Shown here one piece after another: positions 49,177 to 58,632 of a stretch of 64,000 nt of DNA. The stretch lies in contig NZ_PVBR01000015.1 of the NCBI RefSeq assembly GCF_002980495.1, positions 51,254-115,253 of the forward strand, given 5' to 3'. The notes under the pieces are model-generated. The model searched no databases and was not told the origin of the DNA. It worked only from the letters and a program-made list of their open reading frames with translations. The DNA is from Phyllobacterium phragmitis. Its GTDB lineage: Bacteria; Pseudomonadota; Alphaproteobacteria; Rhizobiales; Rhizobiaceae. Position numbers and translations under genes: made by a program. Positions within the stretch are counted from its first letter, which is position 1, and every line of letters begins with the position of its first letter.

Positions 49177-49476
49177 GAAATTACCCTCGACTCAGGGTAG
49201 TTTCATGTAGTGCCCGTTGTTCCGAATGCTCCATCGAGCCGATCGGGTGAGGCTAAAGAGTCAGTTGAAGTTATTGCGATCATTTCCGGGCGGGTGGGAT
49301 GACAACAACCCTATCCGTGATGAGGTATTGGCATGCTCAACACAGACAAGACAGCTCTTCGGTTCTCATTTGAAATACCGCCCTTGCAGGCGAAACGCGT
49401 TATATTTCGATTACGGCAGCTGTCATTGCGGCGAAAACGAATACCCGATGGAGCCGATAACGAACAATTGAATGGC

Positions 49477-49806
49477 ATGGGCTTCCTGCGGGCGCTTGTT
49501 TCACTTCCGGCATTGACGGCTCTGTTGCTTCTCCCGGCAATGCAATTTCAAGCCGAGGCGCATGACGCGCCTACCGGCTGGTCCTATCCCTATCAATGCT
49601 GTCACGATCTGGATTGCCGTCCGGTCAGCGCCAGATCGGTTGCCGAGCGCCCCGAGGGATATGTCATTACCGGGACGGGAGAGGTGGTCGGCTACCGCGA
49701 CGTCCGCATCCGCCAGTCGCCTGACGGGCTGTTCCACTGGTGTTCGGTTTCAGGGAAATCGAATTCGCGGACCATCTGCCTGTTTGTTCCGCCACGATCA
49801 TTCTGA
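49477..49806 (+). CDS. Small exported cysteine-containing protein, 109 residues
   Basis: Start at 49477 gives a signal peptide (MGFLRALVSLPALTALLLLP, cut near AEA at about 27). The mature part contains YQCCHDLDCRPV and a C-terminal WCSVSGKSNSRTICLFVP, that is five cysteines likely to form disulfides in the periplasm. I recall similar uncharacterised exported proteins in rhizobia. The frame is open from 49333 but that stretch is basic and unlike a secreted N terminus. Function unknown. The 395 bases before it hold only a palindrome and a terminator. Confidence 0.7.
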   Translation: MGFLRALVSLPALTALLLLPAMQFQAEAHDAPTGWSYPYQCCHDLDCRPVSARSVAERPEGYVITGTGEVVGYRDVRIRQSPDGLFHWCSVSGKSNSRTICLFVPPRSF

Positions 49807-49898
49807 GAAGCTTCGTGATATGCCTCACATCAAACGTTGCGGCTCGCCATCGGCGAGCCGCTAAAATCATGTATCGTCCTGTCTGTGAGCACCGTCTA

Positions 49899-50327
49899 TC
49901 AGACGAATGAACCCCGCAACCTGGCGAGCATGCCGGGTCCGTCGATCGCGCCTCTGACGTGACGGGCGGCGGTCGCTGCCGAAACCGTTGCGCCATAATG
50001 GCAATAACAAACGATTTCGTGCATTTGCCGGTCCGTTATTTCAAAGAAACGCTTTGCTTCGCCATAGCTGTCGTCTTTCATGCCTTCGGCACGGAAAACG
50101 GCGTCTTCAAATGCAACCGAGATCGGAGAGCCGGCGCTACGCATCGTCTCCCGTGTCTCGACCGGTTGATATTCTGTACCGGGAAGCGTTGCCAGAAGCC
50201 TGCCCGGCTCTTTTTCAAGGAGCTCGGCCCAACGTTCGAGACGTTCGGTCCTGGTCATGACCGGACGGGCAATGTCGGGATTGGCTTTGGCAATGACTTG
50301 CATTTGCTCAAGCGTCTTGTGCTGCAT
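49899..50327 (-). CDS. Unrecognised soluble protein, 142 residues
   Basis: The ATG at 50327 (MQHKTLEQMQ) has a strong AGGAGG six bases upstream. The protein is helical, without signal or membrane segments, and has blocks MTRTERLERWAELLEKEP and GEAKRFFEITDRQMHEIVCYCHYG. I recall comparable sequences as conserved hypotheticals in Hyphomicrobiales. No catalytic motif is evident; two Cys in CYCH could bind metal. It stands alone, with the 218 bases upstream showing no other gene. Confidence 0.75.
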   Translation of the reverse strand: MQHKTLEQMQVIAKANPDIARPVMTRTERLERWAELLEKEPGRLLATLPGTEYQPVETRETMRSAGSPISVAFEDAVFRAEGMKDDSYGEAKRFFEITDRQMHEIVCYCHYGATVSAATAARHVRGAIDGPGMLARLRGSFV

Positions 50328-50545
50328 AGTCACCTCCTGTTTCAGGATACGTGGTGCACAGCCCCCTTCGTCTCGCCCATAAAGAAGGGTACTCCAAGCT
50401 ACCGACAAGTCCAGCATAAACAACATTCCGGCCGGTCACATTTTTTATGAACGGCTTCTTCATATTTGCGGAGCCAGCGCGGGGCAGGGTAGGCAGGAGC
50501 GATCGCGGCGGAAAGGCCGTTGCAGCCAAGCACGACTGAGGAGGG

Positions 50546-52078
50546 TCAGAGCGGAATATTGTCGTGCTTCTTCCAGGGGTTCTCCAGATCCTTGTTCCGC
50601 AGCATCCTCAGCGCCCGCGCGACGCGTCTGCGTGTCGAGTGTGGCATGATCACCTCGTCGACATAGCCGCGCTCGGCGGCAACGAAGGGCGACAGGAACC
50701 GGTCTTCATAGCGCTCGGTATGGGCGGTGATCTTTTCCGCATCGCCGATATCCTTGCGATAGATGATCTCGACGGCACCCTTGGCGCCCATCACGGCGAT
50801 CTGCGCCGAGGGCCAGGCATAGTTGATGTCGCCGCGCAGATGTTTGGAGGCCATCACATCATAGGCGCCACCATAAGCCTTGCGCGTGATGATGGTGATT
50901 TTCGGCACCGTCGCCTCGGCATAAGCGAAAAGCAGCTTGGCGCCATGCTTGATGAGGCCGCCATATTCCTGTGCGGTTCCCGGCAGGAAGCCCGGCACGT
51001 CGACGAATGTCACGATCGGAATGTTGAAGCAGTCGCAGAAGCGCACGAACCGGCCGGCCTTGCGCGAGGCATCGCTATCGAGAACGCCTGCCAGCACCAT
51101 CGGCTGGTTGGCAACGATGCCGACGGTTCGCCCTTCGATGCGGCCGAAGCCGCAGACGATATTCTTCGCGAAACTTTCCTGGATTTCGAAAAAGTCGCCT
51201 TCATCGACCGTCTTCCGGATCAATTCCTTGATGTCGTATGGCTTGTTGGCATTATCCGGCACCAGCCGGTCGAGCGAAAGATCCTGCTCCTCCGTGGATT
51301 GATAAAAGGCGACTTCCGGGATTTCCGACGTGTTCGAGGCCGGCAGGAAATCGATCAGCCGGCGCATCTGCAGGAGCGCCTCGACATCATTGTCATAAGC
51401 GCCATCGGCGATGGAGGATTTGGTCGTGTGGACCACTGCGCCGCCGAGCTGCTCCGCCGTGACACTCTCATTGGTGACGGTCTTGACCACCTCGGGGCCG
51501 GTCACGAACATGTAGGAGGTGTCGCGCACCATGAAGATGAAATCGGTCATGGCCGGCGAATAGACATCGCCGCCGGCGCACGGCCCCATGATCACCGAAA
51601 TCTGCGGAATGACGCCGGAAGCGAGCACATTGCGCTGGAATATCTCCGCATAGCCGCCGAGCGCCGCCACACCTTCCTGGATGCGCGCACCGCCCGCATC
51701 GTAAAACCCGATCACCGGCGCCCGGTTGCGCAGCGCCATGTCCTGTATCTTCTGTACCTTTTCGGCGTGCGCTTCGGAAAGCGAACCGCCGAAAACGGTG
51801 AAATCCTTGGCGAAGACGAAGACGGTGCGTCCGTTGACCGTGCCCCAGCCGGTGACGACGCCGTCACCGGCGAACTTGGTTTTCTCCATGCCGAAATCGG
51901 TCGAGCGATGCTCGACGAACATGTCGAACTCCTCGAACGAGCCTTCGTCGAGAAAGACGTCGATGCGCTCGCGCGCCGTCAGCTTCCCCTTGCCGTGCTG
52001 CGCATCTATGCGGATCTGTCCGCCACCCTGCCTTGCGATTTCACGGCGGCGCTCCAGTTCGCTCAACACGTCTTTCAT
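50546..52078 (-). CDS. pccB: Propionyl-CoA carboxylase beta subunit
   Basis: The carboxyltransferase subunit that makes methylmalonyl-CoA from propionyl-CoA; the product feeds Mce (16.1 kb). The 510-residue protein has the two crotonase-like oxyanion elements [17 protein letters not shown] and [16 protein letters not shown], and the C-terminal half with [12 protein letters not shown] and [13 protein letters not shown]. The start at 52078 ([10 protein letters not shown]) is the family N terminus; the frame is open to 52174 across an inverted repeat. The biotin-carrying pccA is not in the window; BirA at 13.2 kb would modify it. Confidence 0.95.
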   Translation of the reverse strand: MKDVLSELERRREIARQGGGQIRIDAQHGKGKLTARERIDVFLDEGSFEEFDMFVEHRSTDFGMEKTKFAGDGVVTGWGTVNGRTVFVFAKDFTVFGGSLSEAHAEKVQKIQDMALRNRAPVIGFYDAGGARIQEGVAALGGYAEIFQRNVLASGVIPQISVIMGPCAGGDVYSPAMTDFIFMVRDTSYMFVTGPEVVKTVTNESVTAEQLGGAVVHTTKSSIADGAYDNDVEALLQMRRLIDFLPASNTSEIPEVAFYQSTEEQDLSLDRLVPDNANKPYDIKELIRKTVDEGDFFEIQESFAKNIVCGFGRIEGRTVGIVANQPMVLAGVLDSDASRKAGRFVRFCDCFNIPIVTFVDVPGFLPGTAQEYGGLIKHGAKLLFAYAEATVPKITIITRKAYGGAYDVMASKHLRGDINYAWPSAQIAVMGAKGAVEIIYRKDIGDAEKITAHTERYEDRFLSPFVAAERGYVDEVIMPHSTRRRVARALRMLRNKDLENPWKKHDNIPL

Positions 52079-52093
52079 GGATTGGGCTCCTCT

Positions 52094-52211
52094 GGGGTAG
52101 GGGAATAGGGGAGTAAGGCAATAGCAGTGGAAGCTTATCGCTTCGCGGCCGCTTCCGCGACCCAATTTCTCCAACTGCCCTATTCCCCTATTCCCTTACT
52201 CCCCTACTGCC
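52094..52211. repeat. Long imperfect inverted repeat upstream of pccB
   Basis: Arms of about 37 to 41 bases (52094-52130 and 52171-52211) are made of aggggaat/aggggagtaagg units and their complements. A second small palindrome (cggccg core) lies in the loop. It fills the space between the glyoxalase-family gene and pccB, both on the minus strand. It would give a long hairpin in a joint transcript. Confidence 0.7.
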
Positions 52212-52218
52212 ATAATCT

Positions 52219-52659
52219 TTACCAGCTTCCGGTATTCGGCATCGATACCCAGGGCTCCTGGGGTTCGAGGCTTCCGCCCTTCTGGATGAGCTCGATGGAA
52301 ATGCCGTCGGGCGAGCGGACGAAGGCCATGTGGCCGTCGCGCGGCGGGCGGTTGATCGTCACGCCCTTGTCCTGCAGCTTTTGGCAGGTCGCATAGATAT
52401 CGTCCACGAGATAGGCGAGGTGGCCAAAATTGCGGCCGCCTGTATATTCCTCCGGTTCCCAATTATAAGTCAGTTCAAGCTCCGGCGCGCGTTCGGAAAC
52501 GGCGCGACCCTTGTCCTCCGGAGCCGCCAGGAAGATCAGCGTGAAGCGGCCCTTCTCGTTTTCTATGCGGCGGATTTCCTCCAGGCCAAACTTGTTGACG
52601 TAGAAATCCAGCGCTTCATCTATGTCGCGGACTCGGACCATGGTGTGCAGATAGCGCAT
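52219..52659 (-). CDS. gloA: VOC/glyoxalase I family protein
   Basis: A lactoylglutathione-lyase-like protein of 146 residues. It begins [20 protein letters not shown] and carries [15 protein letters not shown] and [11 protein letters not shown], which provide His/Glu metal ligands of the two beta-alpha-beta-beta-beta modules. It would isomerise the methylglyoxal-glutathione adduct if it is true glyoxalase I. The start at 52659 fits the family N terminus. It is about 140 bases upstream of pccB, separated by an inverted repeat. Confidence 0.85.
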   Translation of the reverse strand: MRYLHTMVRVRDIDEALDFYVNKFGLEEIRRIENEKGRFTLIFLAAPEDKGRAVSERAPELELTYNWEPEEYTGGRNFGHLAYLVDDIYATCQKLQDKGVTINRPPRDGHMAFVRSPDGISIELIQKGGSLEPQEPWVSMPNTGSW

Positions 52660-52885
52660 GTCGGTTCCTGTTTCTGTTGGCAAACGTTTGCGGTTGAAAT
52701 TTGAACGCGCCGAGGCAACTCGGCTGCGGCATTTTTTGATATGGTGGGGTTATTGAAATCGGCAAGCCTGTCAATGGCCTATCCCCATTCTTTAGCCTTT
52801 GAAAGTTGCTCGCGAAAAATAAAGTCTGTGGTAACTGGCCAATAAACGGAAGTAGGGACTTGCCCCTTTGCGCTATGGCAGTGTT

Positions 52886-52902
52886 ATTCTCAAGTTGAGA
52901 AT
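52886..52902. promoter_or_regulatory. Perfect 17-bp palindrome upstream of the tandem cold-shock gene
   Basis: attctcaa-g-ttgagaat lies 43 bases before the ATG of the tandem cold-shock gene. The odd-centred symmetric layout is typical of a dimeric repressor site. It resembles iron-regulator boxes in shape only; I cannot assign a regulator. Confidence 0.55.
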
Positions 52903-52944
52903 CAGTTTAGATTTGACCGAGGGTGAAAGGAGGGGACTGGCGCT

Positions 52945-53526
52945 ATGGCAGACAAATCTGTGTCGAAGGACCAGTTCCTTGGCAGCGCCTCTTCTGAGGA
53001 GATTGTCGAGCTTATAGAGGTATCCGGTTCGATCAAATGGTTTGATGTCGCCAAGGGGTATGGCTTCATCGTGCCTGATCAGCCCGGACTTTCAGATATT
53101 CTGCTGCATGTCACATCCCTGCGCAGGGATGGTTTCCAGACCGCACTCGAAGGTGCACGGGTCGTCTGCGAGGTCAAGCACGGCGAGCGCGGGCTGCAAT
53201 GCTTCCGCGTCGTCTCCATGGATAGCTCCACTGCCGTTCATCCCGCGCAGATGCCGCCGCAGCGGACCCACGTCAATGTCACGCCGTCGAGCGGGCTCGA
53301 ACGCGTCATCGTCAAATGGTTCAACCGCACCAAGGGATTCGGTTTCCTGACGCGCGGTGAGGGCACGGAAGATATCTTCATCCACATGGAAACGCTGCGG
53401 CGTTTCGGTCTGACTGAACTACGGCCCGGCCAGGTGGTTCTCGTGCGCTATGGCAATGGTGAGAAAGGCCTGATGGCGGCGGAAGTTCATCCCGATATCG
53501 GAACGCAGTTTCCGGCGTCGCATTGA
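52945..53526 (+). CDS. Tandem cold-shock domain protein
   Basis: Binds single-stranded RNA/DNA. The 193-residue protein has two cold-shock domains: the first (about 27-92) with GSIKWFDVAKGYGFIV and DILLHV, the second (about 120-187) with VIVKWFNRTKGFGFLTRG and DIFIHM, joined by a Pro/Gln-rich linker. Most CspA proteins have one domain of about 70 residues; the tandem form is characteristic of alphaproteobacteria. AAAGGAGGGG precedes the ATG. A symmetric palindrome upstream may be an operator. Confidence 0.9.
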   Translation: MADKSVSKDQFLGSASSEEIVELIEVSGSIKWFDVAKGYGFIVPDQPGLSDILLHVTSLRRDGFQTALEGARVVCEVKHGERGLQCFRVVSMDSSTAVHPAQMPPQRTHVNVTPSSGLERVIVKWFNRTKGFGFLTRGEGTEDIFIHMETLRRFGLTELRPGQVVLVRYGNGEKGLMAAEVHPDIGTQFPASH

Positions 53527-53669
53527 CTTTGATGAAGGCACGGCGGCGAAAGATTTGCCGCTGTCCCGATATCCCAGGAGCATTGACATCCAAGGGGCAT
53601 TGACGCGTGCGGATCGATAGGCGAAAGCTTCCGATCTGTTTTGCACGCGCCATCCCCGGGTCTTTGCCG

Positions 53670-54149
53670 ATGCCAAATTTCCTCACCATCTTCCTGCTGC
53701 TCTTTCTCGTTTTCCCTGCTCGGGCTGAGATGGCTGCGCCGATGCGGCTGCCTGTGGACGACCATCAGCTCGTTTTCGAGACTGCGAAGGGCAAGGTCTC
53801 CCTGGATGCCGAAATAGCCGATACCGATGCGGAGCGGATGCGCGGGCTGATGAACAGGACCGATCTTCCCGAGAATCGCGCCATGCTTTTCGTCTTCGAT
53901 CAGACGCGCATGGTGATGATGTGGATGAAGAATACGCCGCTGCCGCTCGACATGCTGTTCGTCACCCGCGACGGCGCCATCGCCACGATACGCGAAAATA
54001 CCGAGCCGTTCTCGGAAGCGGTCATATCTTCGATCGTGCCGGTCAGCTTCGTCATCGAATTGCGCGCCGGAGCGGCAAAGCGGCTGGGCCTCGCCATGGG
54101 TGACATGGTGCGCCATCCCTCGATATGTGGGCAGTGCACGGCACAATAG
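53670..54149 (+). CDS. DUF192 family exported protein
   Basis: The 159-residue protein has a signal peptide (MPNFLTIFLLLFLVFPARA) and then the DUF192 beta-barrel domain with RMRGLMNRTDLPENRAMLFVF, MWMKNTPLPLDMLFV and VIELRAGAAKRLGL. The family is periplasmic and of unknown function. The ATG at 53670 is chosen because it begins the signal peptide; the frame continues upstream to a GTG at 53607. It may be in one unit with the cold-shock gene (143 bases upstream) and the hydrolase (40 bases downstream). Confidence 0.85.
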   Translation: MPNFLTIFLLLFLVFPARAEMAAPMRLPVDDHQLVFETAKGKVSLDAEIADTDAERMRGLMNRTDLPENRAMLFVFDQTRMVMMWMKNTPLPLDMLFVTRDGAIATIRENTEPFSEAVISSIVPVSFVIELRAGAAKRLGLAMGDMVRHPSICGQCTAQ

Positions 54150-54189
54150 CACGATCTTCAATCGCAATTTTCCAGAAGGGGCCTGAGTA

Positions 54190-54960
54190 GTGAGCACGCC
54201 TGAAGTTCAATATTTCGAGCATGACGGCATGCGTCTTGCCTATCGCGAAGAGGGCGAGGGCGATCCTGTCCTGCTCATCCATGGTTTTGCCTCGTCCTCC
54301 TATGTCAACTGGGTATCTCCCGGCTGGTTCCAGACACTGACGGAAGCGGGATATCGCGTCATCGCCATAGACGATCGCGGTCATGGCCAATCGGCAAAGA
54401 GCCATGATTCTGCCGATTACACGCCAAGCCTGATGGCCGGCGATGCGGCAGCACTTCTCGATCATCTCGGCATCGAGAAGGCCCATGTCATGGGCTACTC
54501 CATGGGCGCCCGTATCGCAGCGTTCATGGCGCTGGAGCATCCGCATCGCGTCCGCAGCCTGGTCTTCGGCGGCCTGGGCATCGGCATGGTCGATGGGGCC
54601 GGCGACTGGGACCCGATCCATGACGCGCTCCTTACCGACGATCCGGCAACGATTACCCATCCGCGCGGCTTGATGTTCCGCAAATTCGCCGACCAGACGA
54701 AAAGCGACCGCCTCGCACTTGCCGCCTGCGTGATCACCTCGAAGGAGACCTTGAGTGCGGATGCGATCCGCCGTATCACCCAGCCAACGCTGGTCGCGGT
54801 CGGAACGAAGGACGATATCGGTGGAAATCCCCACGATCTGGCGGCCCTGCTGCCGCATGGCCAGTCGTTGGATATTCCGGGCCGGGATCACATGCTCGCA
54901 GTGGGCGATAAGGTGTTCAAGCGGGCGGTTCTGGAATTCCTGAGCGAAAACCCCATTTGA
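54190..54960 (+). CDS. Alpha/beta hydrolase
   Basis: A cytoplasmic serine hydrolase of 256 residues, GTG start at 54190. The oxyanion region LLIHGFASSS, nucleophile elbow GYSMGAR (Ser about 101), a later acidic residue in VAVGTKDDIGG and the catalytic His in IPGRDHML form a complete triad. Substrate unknown. It lies between DUF192 and cysE on the same strand. Confidence 0.85.
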   Translation: MSTPEVQYFEHDGMRLAYREEGEGDPVLLIHGFASSSYVNWVSPGWFQTLTEAGYRVIAIDDRGHGQSAKSHDSADYTPSLMAGDAAALLDHLGIEKAHVMGYSMGARIAAFMALEHPHRVRSLVFGGLGIGMVDGAGDWDPIHDALLTDDPATITHPRGLMFRKFADQTKSDRLALAACVITSKETLSADAIRRITQPTLVAVGTKDDIGGNPHDLAALLPHGQSLDIPGRDHMLAVGDKVFKRAVLEFLSENPI

Positions 54961-55083
54961 ACCCTCACCATAGCTTGACCGGATTGAAGGCTGCGTTTCA
55001 GCAAATTGACGTGTCAAGCAATGCGATTTGCTCTATGTTGCTCCAAAAGAGCAAGAACAACGGCGAAAGCTGGGAGTTTTGAA

Positions 55084-55908
55084 ATGCCCGCACAGAATAC
55101 CGCCAAGATGGTGAACGTCATCGATCAGGTGGATCCGATCTGGGATGCCATCCGTGTCGAGGCCGAAGAAGCCGCGTTGCGCGATCCGCTGCTGACCGCC
55201 TTCCTCTATTCTACGGTTCTCAATCAGGACAGCCTCGAAGCAGCAGTGGGCTACCGTATCGCCGAAAGGCTGGGACATGTGGATATCGACGCGGGCATTC
55301 TGTACCAGACATTCGCCGAGATGCACCGGGCACAGCCGGAATGGTCGCAGGTTCTTCGCGTCGATGTCCAGGCGGTCTATGATCGTGATCCGGCATGCAG
55401 CCGGTTTCTCGATCCTATCCTCTATCTGAAGGGCTTTCACGCCATCCAGACGCACCGTCTGGCGCACTGGCTCTGGAAGGAAGGCCGCCAGGATTTCGCC
55501 TATTATCTGCAGAGCCGCTCCTCCTCCGTGTTTCAGACGGATATTCATCCGGCCGCGCAACTGGGCGGTGGAATATTCCTAGACCATGCGACCGGGCTGG
55601 TCATCGGCGAGACGGCAATCATCGAGGATAATGTGTCGATATTGCACGGTGTCACGCTTGGCGGAACAGGCAAGGCGGGCGGCGATCGTCATCCGAAGAT
55701 CAGGCATGGTGTGCTGATCGGCGCGGGCGCCAAGATCCTTGGCAATATCGAGGTCGGGCATTGCTCGAAGGTGGCATCGGGTTCGGTGGTGGTGAAGCCG
55801 GTGCCGAGCAATGTGACGGTTGCCGGTGTTCCCGCGCGCATCGTGGGTGAAAGCGGCTGCGCGGAGCCGTCGCGCGCCATGGACCAGCGCATAAACAGCC
55901 TCGACTGA
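55084..55908 (+). CDS. cysE: Serine O-acetyltransferase
   Basis: Acetylates serine as the first step of cysteine synthesis. The 274-residue protein has an N-terminal helical domain (about 15-145) and a left-handed beta-helix with hexapeptide repeats. The family signature is TGLVIGETAIIEDNVSILHGVTLGGTGK; Asp/His catalytic residues are in FLDHATG. The start at 55084 (MPAQNTAK) follows GGGAG. DUF3126 follows in the same unit, a conserved pairing in this order as I recall. Confidence 0.95.
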   Translation: MPAQNTAKMVNVIDQVDPIWDAIRVEAEEAALRDPLLTAFLYSTVLNQDSLEAAVGYRIAERLGHVDIDAGILYQTFAEMHRAQPEWSQVLRVDVQAVYDRDPACSRFLDPILYLKGFHAIQTHRLAHWLWKEGRQDFAYYLQSRSSSVFQTDIHPAAQLGGGIFLDHATGLVIGETAIIEDNVSILHGVTLGGTGKAGGDRHPKIRHGVLIGAGAKILGNIEVGHCSKVASGSVVVKPVPSNVTVAGVPARIVGESGCAEPSRAMDQRINSLD

Positions 55909-56012
55909 TAAGATCGCCGCTATCAAAAGCGGTGACAAATTTCTTGCGGGCTTTACATAGTCGGATGCACCGTGCAACAACCCGCGTCCCAACATTGCAT
56001 AGGAGAATTCGT

Positions 56013-56222
56013 TTGAAACCTGAAGAACTGAGAAAACTCGACGCCTATTTCAAACGAACTTTCAAGAATCCGGGCCTTGAAGTGAAGGCTCGTCCGCGTA
56101 AGGATGATTCGTGCGAGCTTTATCTCAACGACGAATTCCTTGGTCTCATCTACAAAGATGACGAAGACGGCGAACTGTCCTATAATTTCTCAATGGCAAT
56201 TCTGGATATCGATCTCCAGTAA
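56013..56222 (+). CDS. DUF3126 family protein
   Basis: The product has 69 residues; the TTG start at 56013 (reads as MKPEELRKLDAYFKRTF) is 7 bases after TAGGAGAA. The frame is open back to 55932, but that part is Arg-rich and not family-like. The sequence (NPGLEVKARPRKDDSCELYL; YKDDEDGELSYNFSMAILDIDL) is the DUF3126 family. Small soluble beta-rich protein of unknown function, regularly found after cysE; a link to sulfur metabolism is inference only. Confidence 0.85.
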   Translation: MKPEELRKLDAYFKRTFKNPGLEVKARPRKDDSCELYLNDEFLGLIYKDDEDGELSYNFSMAILDIDLQ

Positions 56223-56236
56223 TTTGAAAAGGCCGG

Positions 56237-56962
56237 TCATCTGGCGTCTGCCAGATGACCGGCCGCGAAGGATTTGACGGCTTCGTCAAGTGCGCGCCAC
56301 TGATCCAGCAGGTCGCGCGGAAATCTGTAGAGAAGATGTAGCCCCTCACCAATCTGGATATCGCGTTCGCAGGCGCTGATCGTTTCCTTCGCAACGCTCT
56401 CCTCAAGACAGCGCGCGACGAAATCGGGGCGGTCACCTCCGGTTGGAGAAACCGCCAGTTCCTCATTGATATAGCCGCTCGCCTGACGAAAGCTGTAGAG
56501 CATCAATCCCGCCGGACCGGGCTTTCCCGGCTGTTCGATCAGTGTGGAATAGATCGGCAGATAGCGACCCGACATATCGCGCGACATGGTTCTGGCCTCG
56601 ATTGAGAGGAACAGAATCTGCCGCTCTGGCGTGATGAGATTGAAATCATTGCGCGTCTTGGCGCTGTAGCCCGCCATTTCCGGCCATTTGAGGTAGAGAT
56701 CGACACGATTGGCCACGCCGTCGCGGCGCTGCGTATGGAATCGAATCATATTCGATGGAATCGATAGCACGTCATTGCCTATGACGATTTCGCGGACCGT
56801 CGTGTCATCGGTATGGCCACCCTTGGCGATGGTCGAACCGAAATATCGCCCGCCGAGATTGATGGCTGCCGAAAGGACGGCAAGGCCGAAGAATACATAG
56901 AACACGCGCGCGAAAAAGCGGCTTTCGGTGATCGCGATTCCCGTTTGTGCCGCGCTTTGCAT
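56237..56962 (-). CDS. Uncharacterised membrane-anchored protein, 241 residues
   Basis: One hydrophobic segment (about 15-37, SRFFARVFYVFFGLAVLSAAI) near the N terminus, followed by a large extracytoplasmic domain with VANRVDLYLKWPEMAGYS, IYSTLIEQPGKPGP and a conserved-looking Cys pair (FVARCLEESVAKETISACERDI). No known family recognised; it looks like a conserved exported protein of rhizobia. Convergent with DUF3126 (14 bases between stops) and divergent from the gamma-carbonic-anhydrase gene. Confidence 0.75.
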   Translation of the reverse strand: MQSAAQTGIAITESRFFARVFYVFFGLAVLSAAINLGGRYFGSTIAKGGHTDDTTVREIVIGNDVLSIPSNMIRFHTQRRDGVANRVDLYLKWPEMAGYSAKTRNDFNLITPERQILFLSIEARTMSRDMSGRYLPIYSTLIEQPGKPGPAGLMLYSFRQASGYINEELAVSPTGGDRPDFVARCLEESVAKETISACERDIQIGEGLHLLYRFPRDLLDQWRALDEAVKSFAAGHLADAR

Positions 56963-57120
56963 AGCCTGCTCTGATCCGCCCGTCCAACCATCCCAATCCC
57001 GACCCTATTATTGGCTTTTATGGTTAATACCCCGTGAATTGCCGGGCGGCGAACTTGCGGGTCCGTTGTCCCTCGGCCATCCTCTCCCGTACAGAAAAAC
57101 GCTCAAAACGGGAGAGCCCC

Positions 57121-57648
57121 ATGTCCATCTATGCGTTGGACGGTCACCAGCCGGAATTCGATGATCGCCAAACGAACTGGATCGCGCCCGACGCAACGCT
57201 GATCGGCAGGATCAGGCTGGGGAAGGGCGCCGGCATATGGTTCGGGGCGGTGTTGCGCGGCGACAATGAACCGATCGTGATCGGCTGCAACACCAATGTT
57301 CAGGAGCACACCGTGATGCATACCGATATGGGCTATCCGCTGACGATCGGCGAAGGCTGCACGATCGGTCATCGCGCCATGCTCCACGGCTGCACGATCG
57401 GAGACAATAGCCTCATCGGCATCGGCGCTATCGTGCTCAATGGCGCGCGGATAGGAAAGAACTCGCTGGTAGGTGCGGGAGCGCTGGTGACGGAGGGCAA
57501 GGAATTCCCCGACAATTCATTGATCATCGGGGCTCCGGCCCGTGTCGCGCGCTCGCTGGATGAAAAGGCCGTCGAGCGGCTGAAGGCCTCGGCGCTTCAT
57601 TATGTCGATAATGGCATCAGGTTCATGCGCGGCCTGGAGATTGTTTGA
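57121..57648 (+). CDS. Gamma carbonic anhydrase family protein
   Basis: A left-handed beta-helix protein of 175 residues built of hexapeptide repeats. Metal-ligand histidines are in NVQEHTVMH and [10 protein letters not shown], as in YrdA/PaaY-type proteins, and [10 protein letters not shown] is the usual end of the helix. It may be a carbonic anhydrase, a thioesterase (PaaY) or have lost activity. The start at 57121 (MSIYALDG) is the family N terminus. Two strong hairpins follow its stop. Confidence 0.85.
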   Translation: MSIYALDGHQPEFDDRQTNWIAPDATLIGRIRLGKGAGIWFGAVLRGDNEPIVIGCNTNVQEHTVMHTDMGYPLTIGEGCTIGHRAMLHGCTIGDNSLIGIGAIVLNGARIGKNSLVGAGALVTEGKEFPDNSLIIGAPARVARSLDEKAVERLKASALHYVDNGIRFMRGLEIV

Positions 57649-57658
57649 TACGACGGAC

Positions 57659-57752
57659 GGAGCCGGCCCGTGGGAGGAGCCGGCTCCTGAAACCCGGTCA
57701 TGGGGACGGGTGGGGGACTCGACCGGGTTGCCGCATAAGGCTTGCGCCTTAT
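57659..57752. terminator. Cluster of hairpins between two convergent genes
   Basis: Three inverted repeats are packed here: ggagccgg/ccggctcc (57659-57687), aacccggtc/gaccgggtt (57691-57729) and ataaggc-ttgc-gccttat (57735-57752). The last overlaps the stop of the convergent minus-strand gene. No T-run follows any of them. They probably serve as a bidirectional transcription block. Confidence 0.5.
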
Positions 57753-58357
57753 TCGCGAATGCTGCCCACCAGGATCTGGCGGTCGTCGTCTATCGAAACC
57801 CAGACGCCGGTGTTGCGGGTCGATTGACGCTTGAGAAATTGATATTCGGTCTGGTTCCAGACCAGGACGCGCGGCTCCAGGTTGTCGAGAACGAAATCGC
57901 CGCGATCGGTGCGCATCGCCAGCACGGCATGGCCGTCGCCATTGGTCTGGCGCACGACGGTGATCAGCAAGGCATTGACTGGAACACCCGCCTGCTGCAG
58001 CAGCTTGCGCTTGAGCAGGGCATAATCTTCGCAATCGCCGTATTTCGTCGGATAAGACCAGACTTCCGGCTTGCCCCACATATCCATGTCGGTGCGCGCT
58101 TCGATGCTGGTGTTGACCTGATTGTTGATCTCGATGACCTTGCGCCACAGCTCTTGTGTCAAAGCGACCGGCTTGTCCGATCTGCTGACGATAGCGCATT
58201 CATCGGCATAGCGTTGGCAGAACTCATAATGGCCGATCGGCTGTGTGGTGCGCCCGCCCGAATTCATCCATGGGGATGGTGAGCCAATTTGCGTTGCCTG
58301 AACTGCCACTGTTCCGATCAGAAGAAAGAGGCCTGCCAAAACTGCTTTGCATGTCAT
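57749..58357 (-). CDS. Transglutaminase-like cysteine peptidase (BTLCP family)
   Basis: An exported papain-fold enzyme of 202 residues with a signal peptide (first 21 residues). The triad is Cys109 (YGDCEDYALLKR), His143 (GDGHAVLAMR) and Asp158 (FVLDNL), as in LapG-type periplasmic proteases. LapG cleaves surface adhesins under c-di-GMP control in pseudomonads; here no LapD partner is adjacent, but PilZ and PAS genes follow upstream on the same strand. The start at 58357 puts the signal peptide first. Substrate unknown. Confidence 0.87.
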   Translation of the reverse strand: MTCKAVLAGLFLLIGTVAVQATQIGSPSPWMNSGGRTTQPIGHYEFCQRYADECAIVSRSDKPVALTQELWRKVIEINNQVNTSIEARTDMDMWGKPEVWSYPTKYGDCEDYALLKRKLLQQAGVPVNALLITVVRQTNGDGHAVLAMRTDRGDFVLDNLEPRVLVWNQTEYQFLKRQSTRNTGVWVSIDDDRQILVGSIRE

Positions 58358-58632
58358 CGTGTCGTCTCCGAGTTGAAGCAACAATGACATGCATAGTTTT
58401 AGGTCGCGCCAATAATGGAGCGAAAATGAAACTAAAAAACAGAGAAAACAAGTATGAAATTCATTTCAAATTTTATGCATTGAAGTAAATAACTGTAAAG
58501 ATTGCTGAAGCTTCGGTTTATTGAACCGAATTCACTGCTGGGATGGACGCATATCAGCGAACTGCCCGAGAGGTTTCGGCGGTCCGGATTCAGGAGAAGC
58601 GAATAGCGGGATTGGTGCGGGACGTATTGTGG

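Noticed and set aside
49217..49471. An 84-codon plus-strand frame in the gap before the exported protein
   Set aside because: No ribosome site, irregular composition, and it starts in a region following a palindrome and terminator; it overlaps the longer frame of the next gene without coupling.
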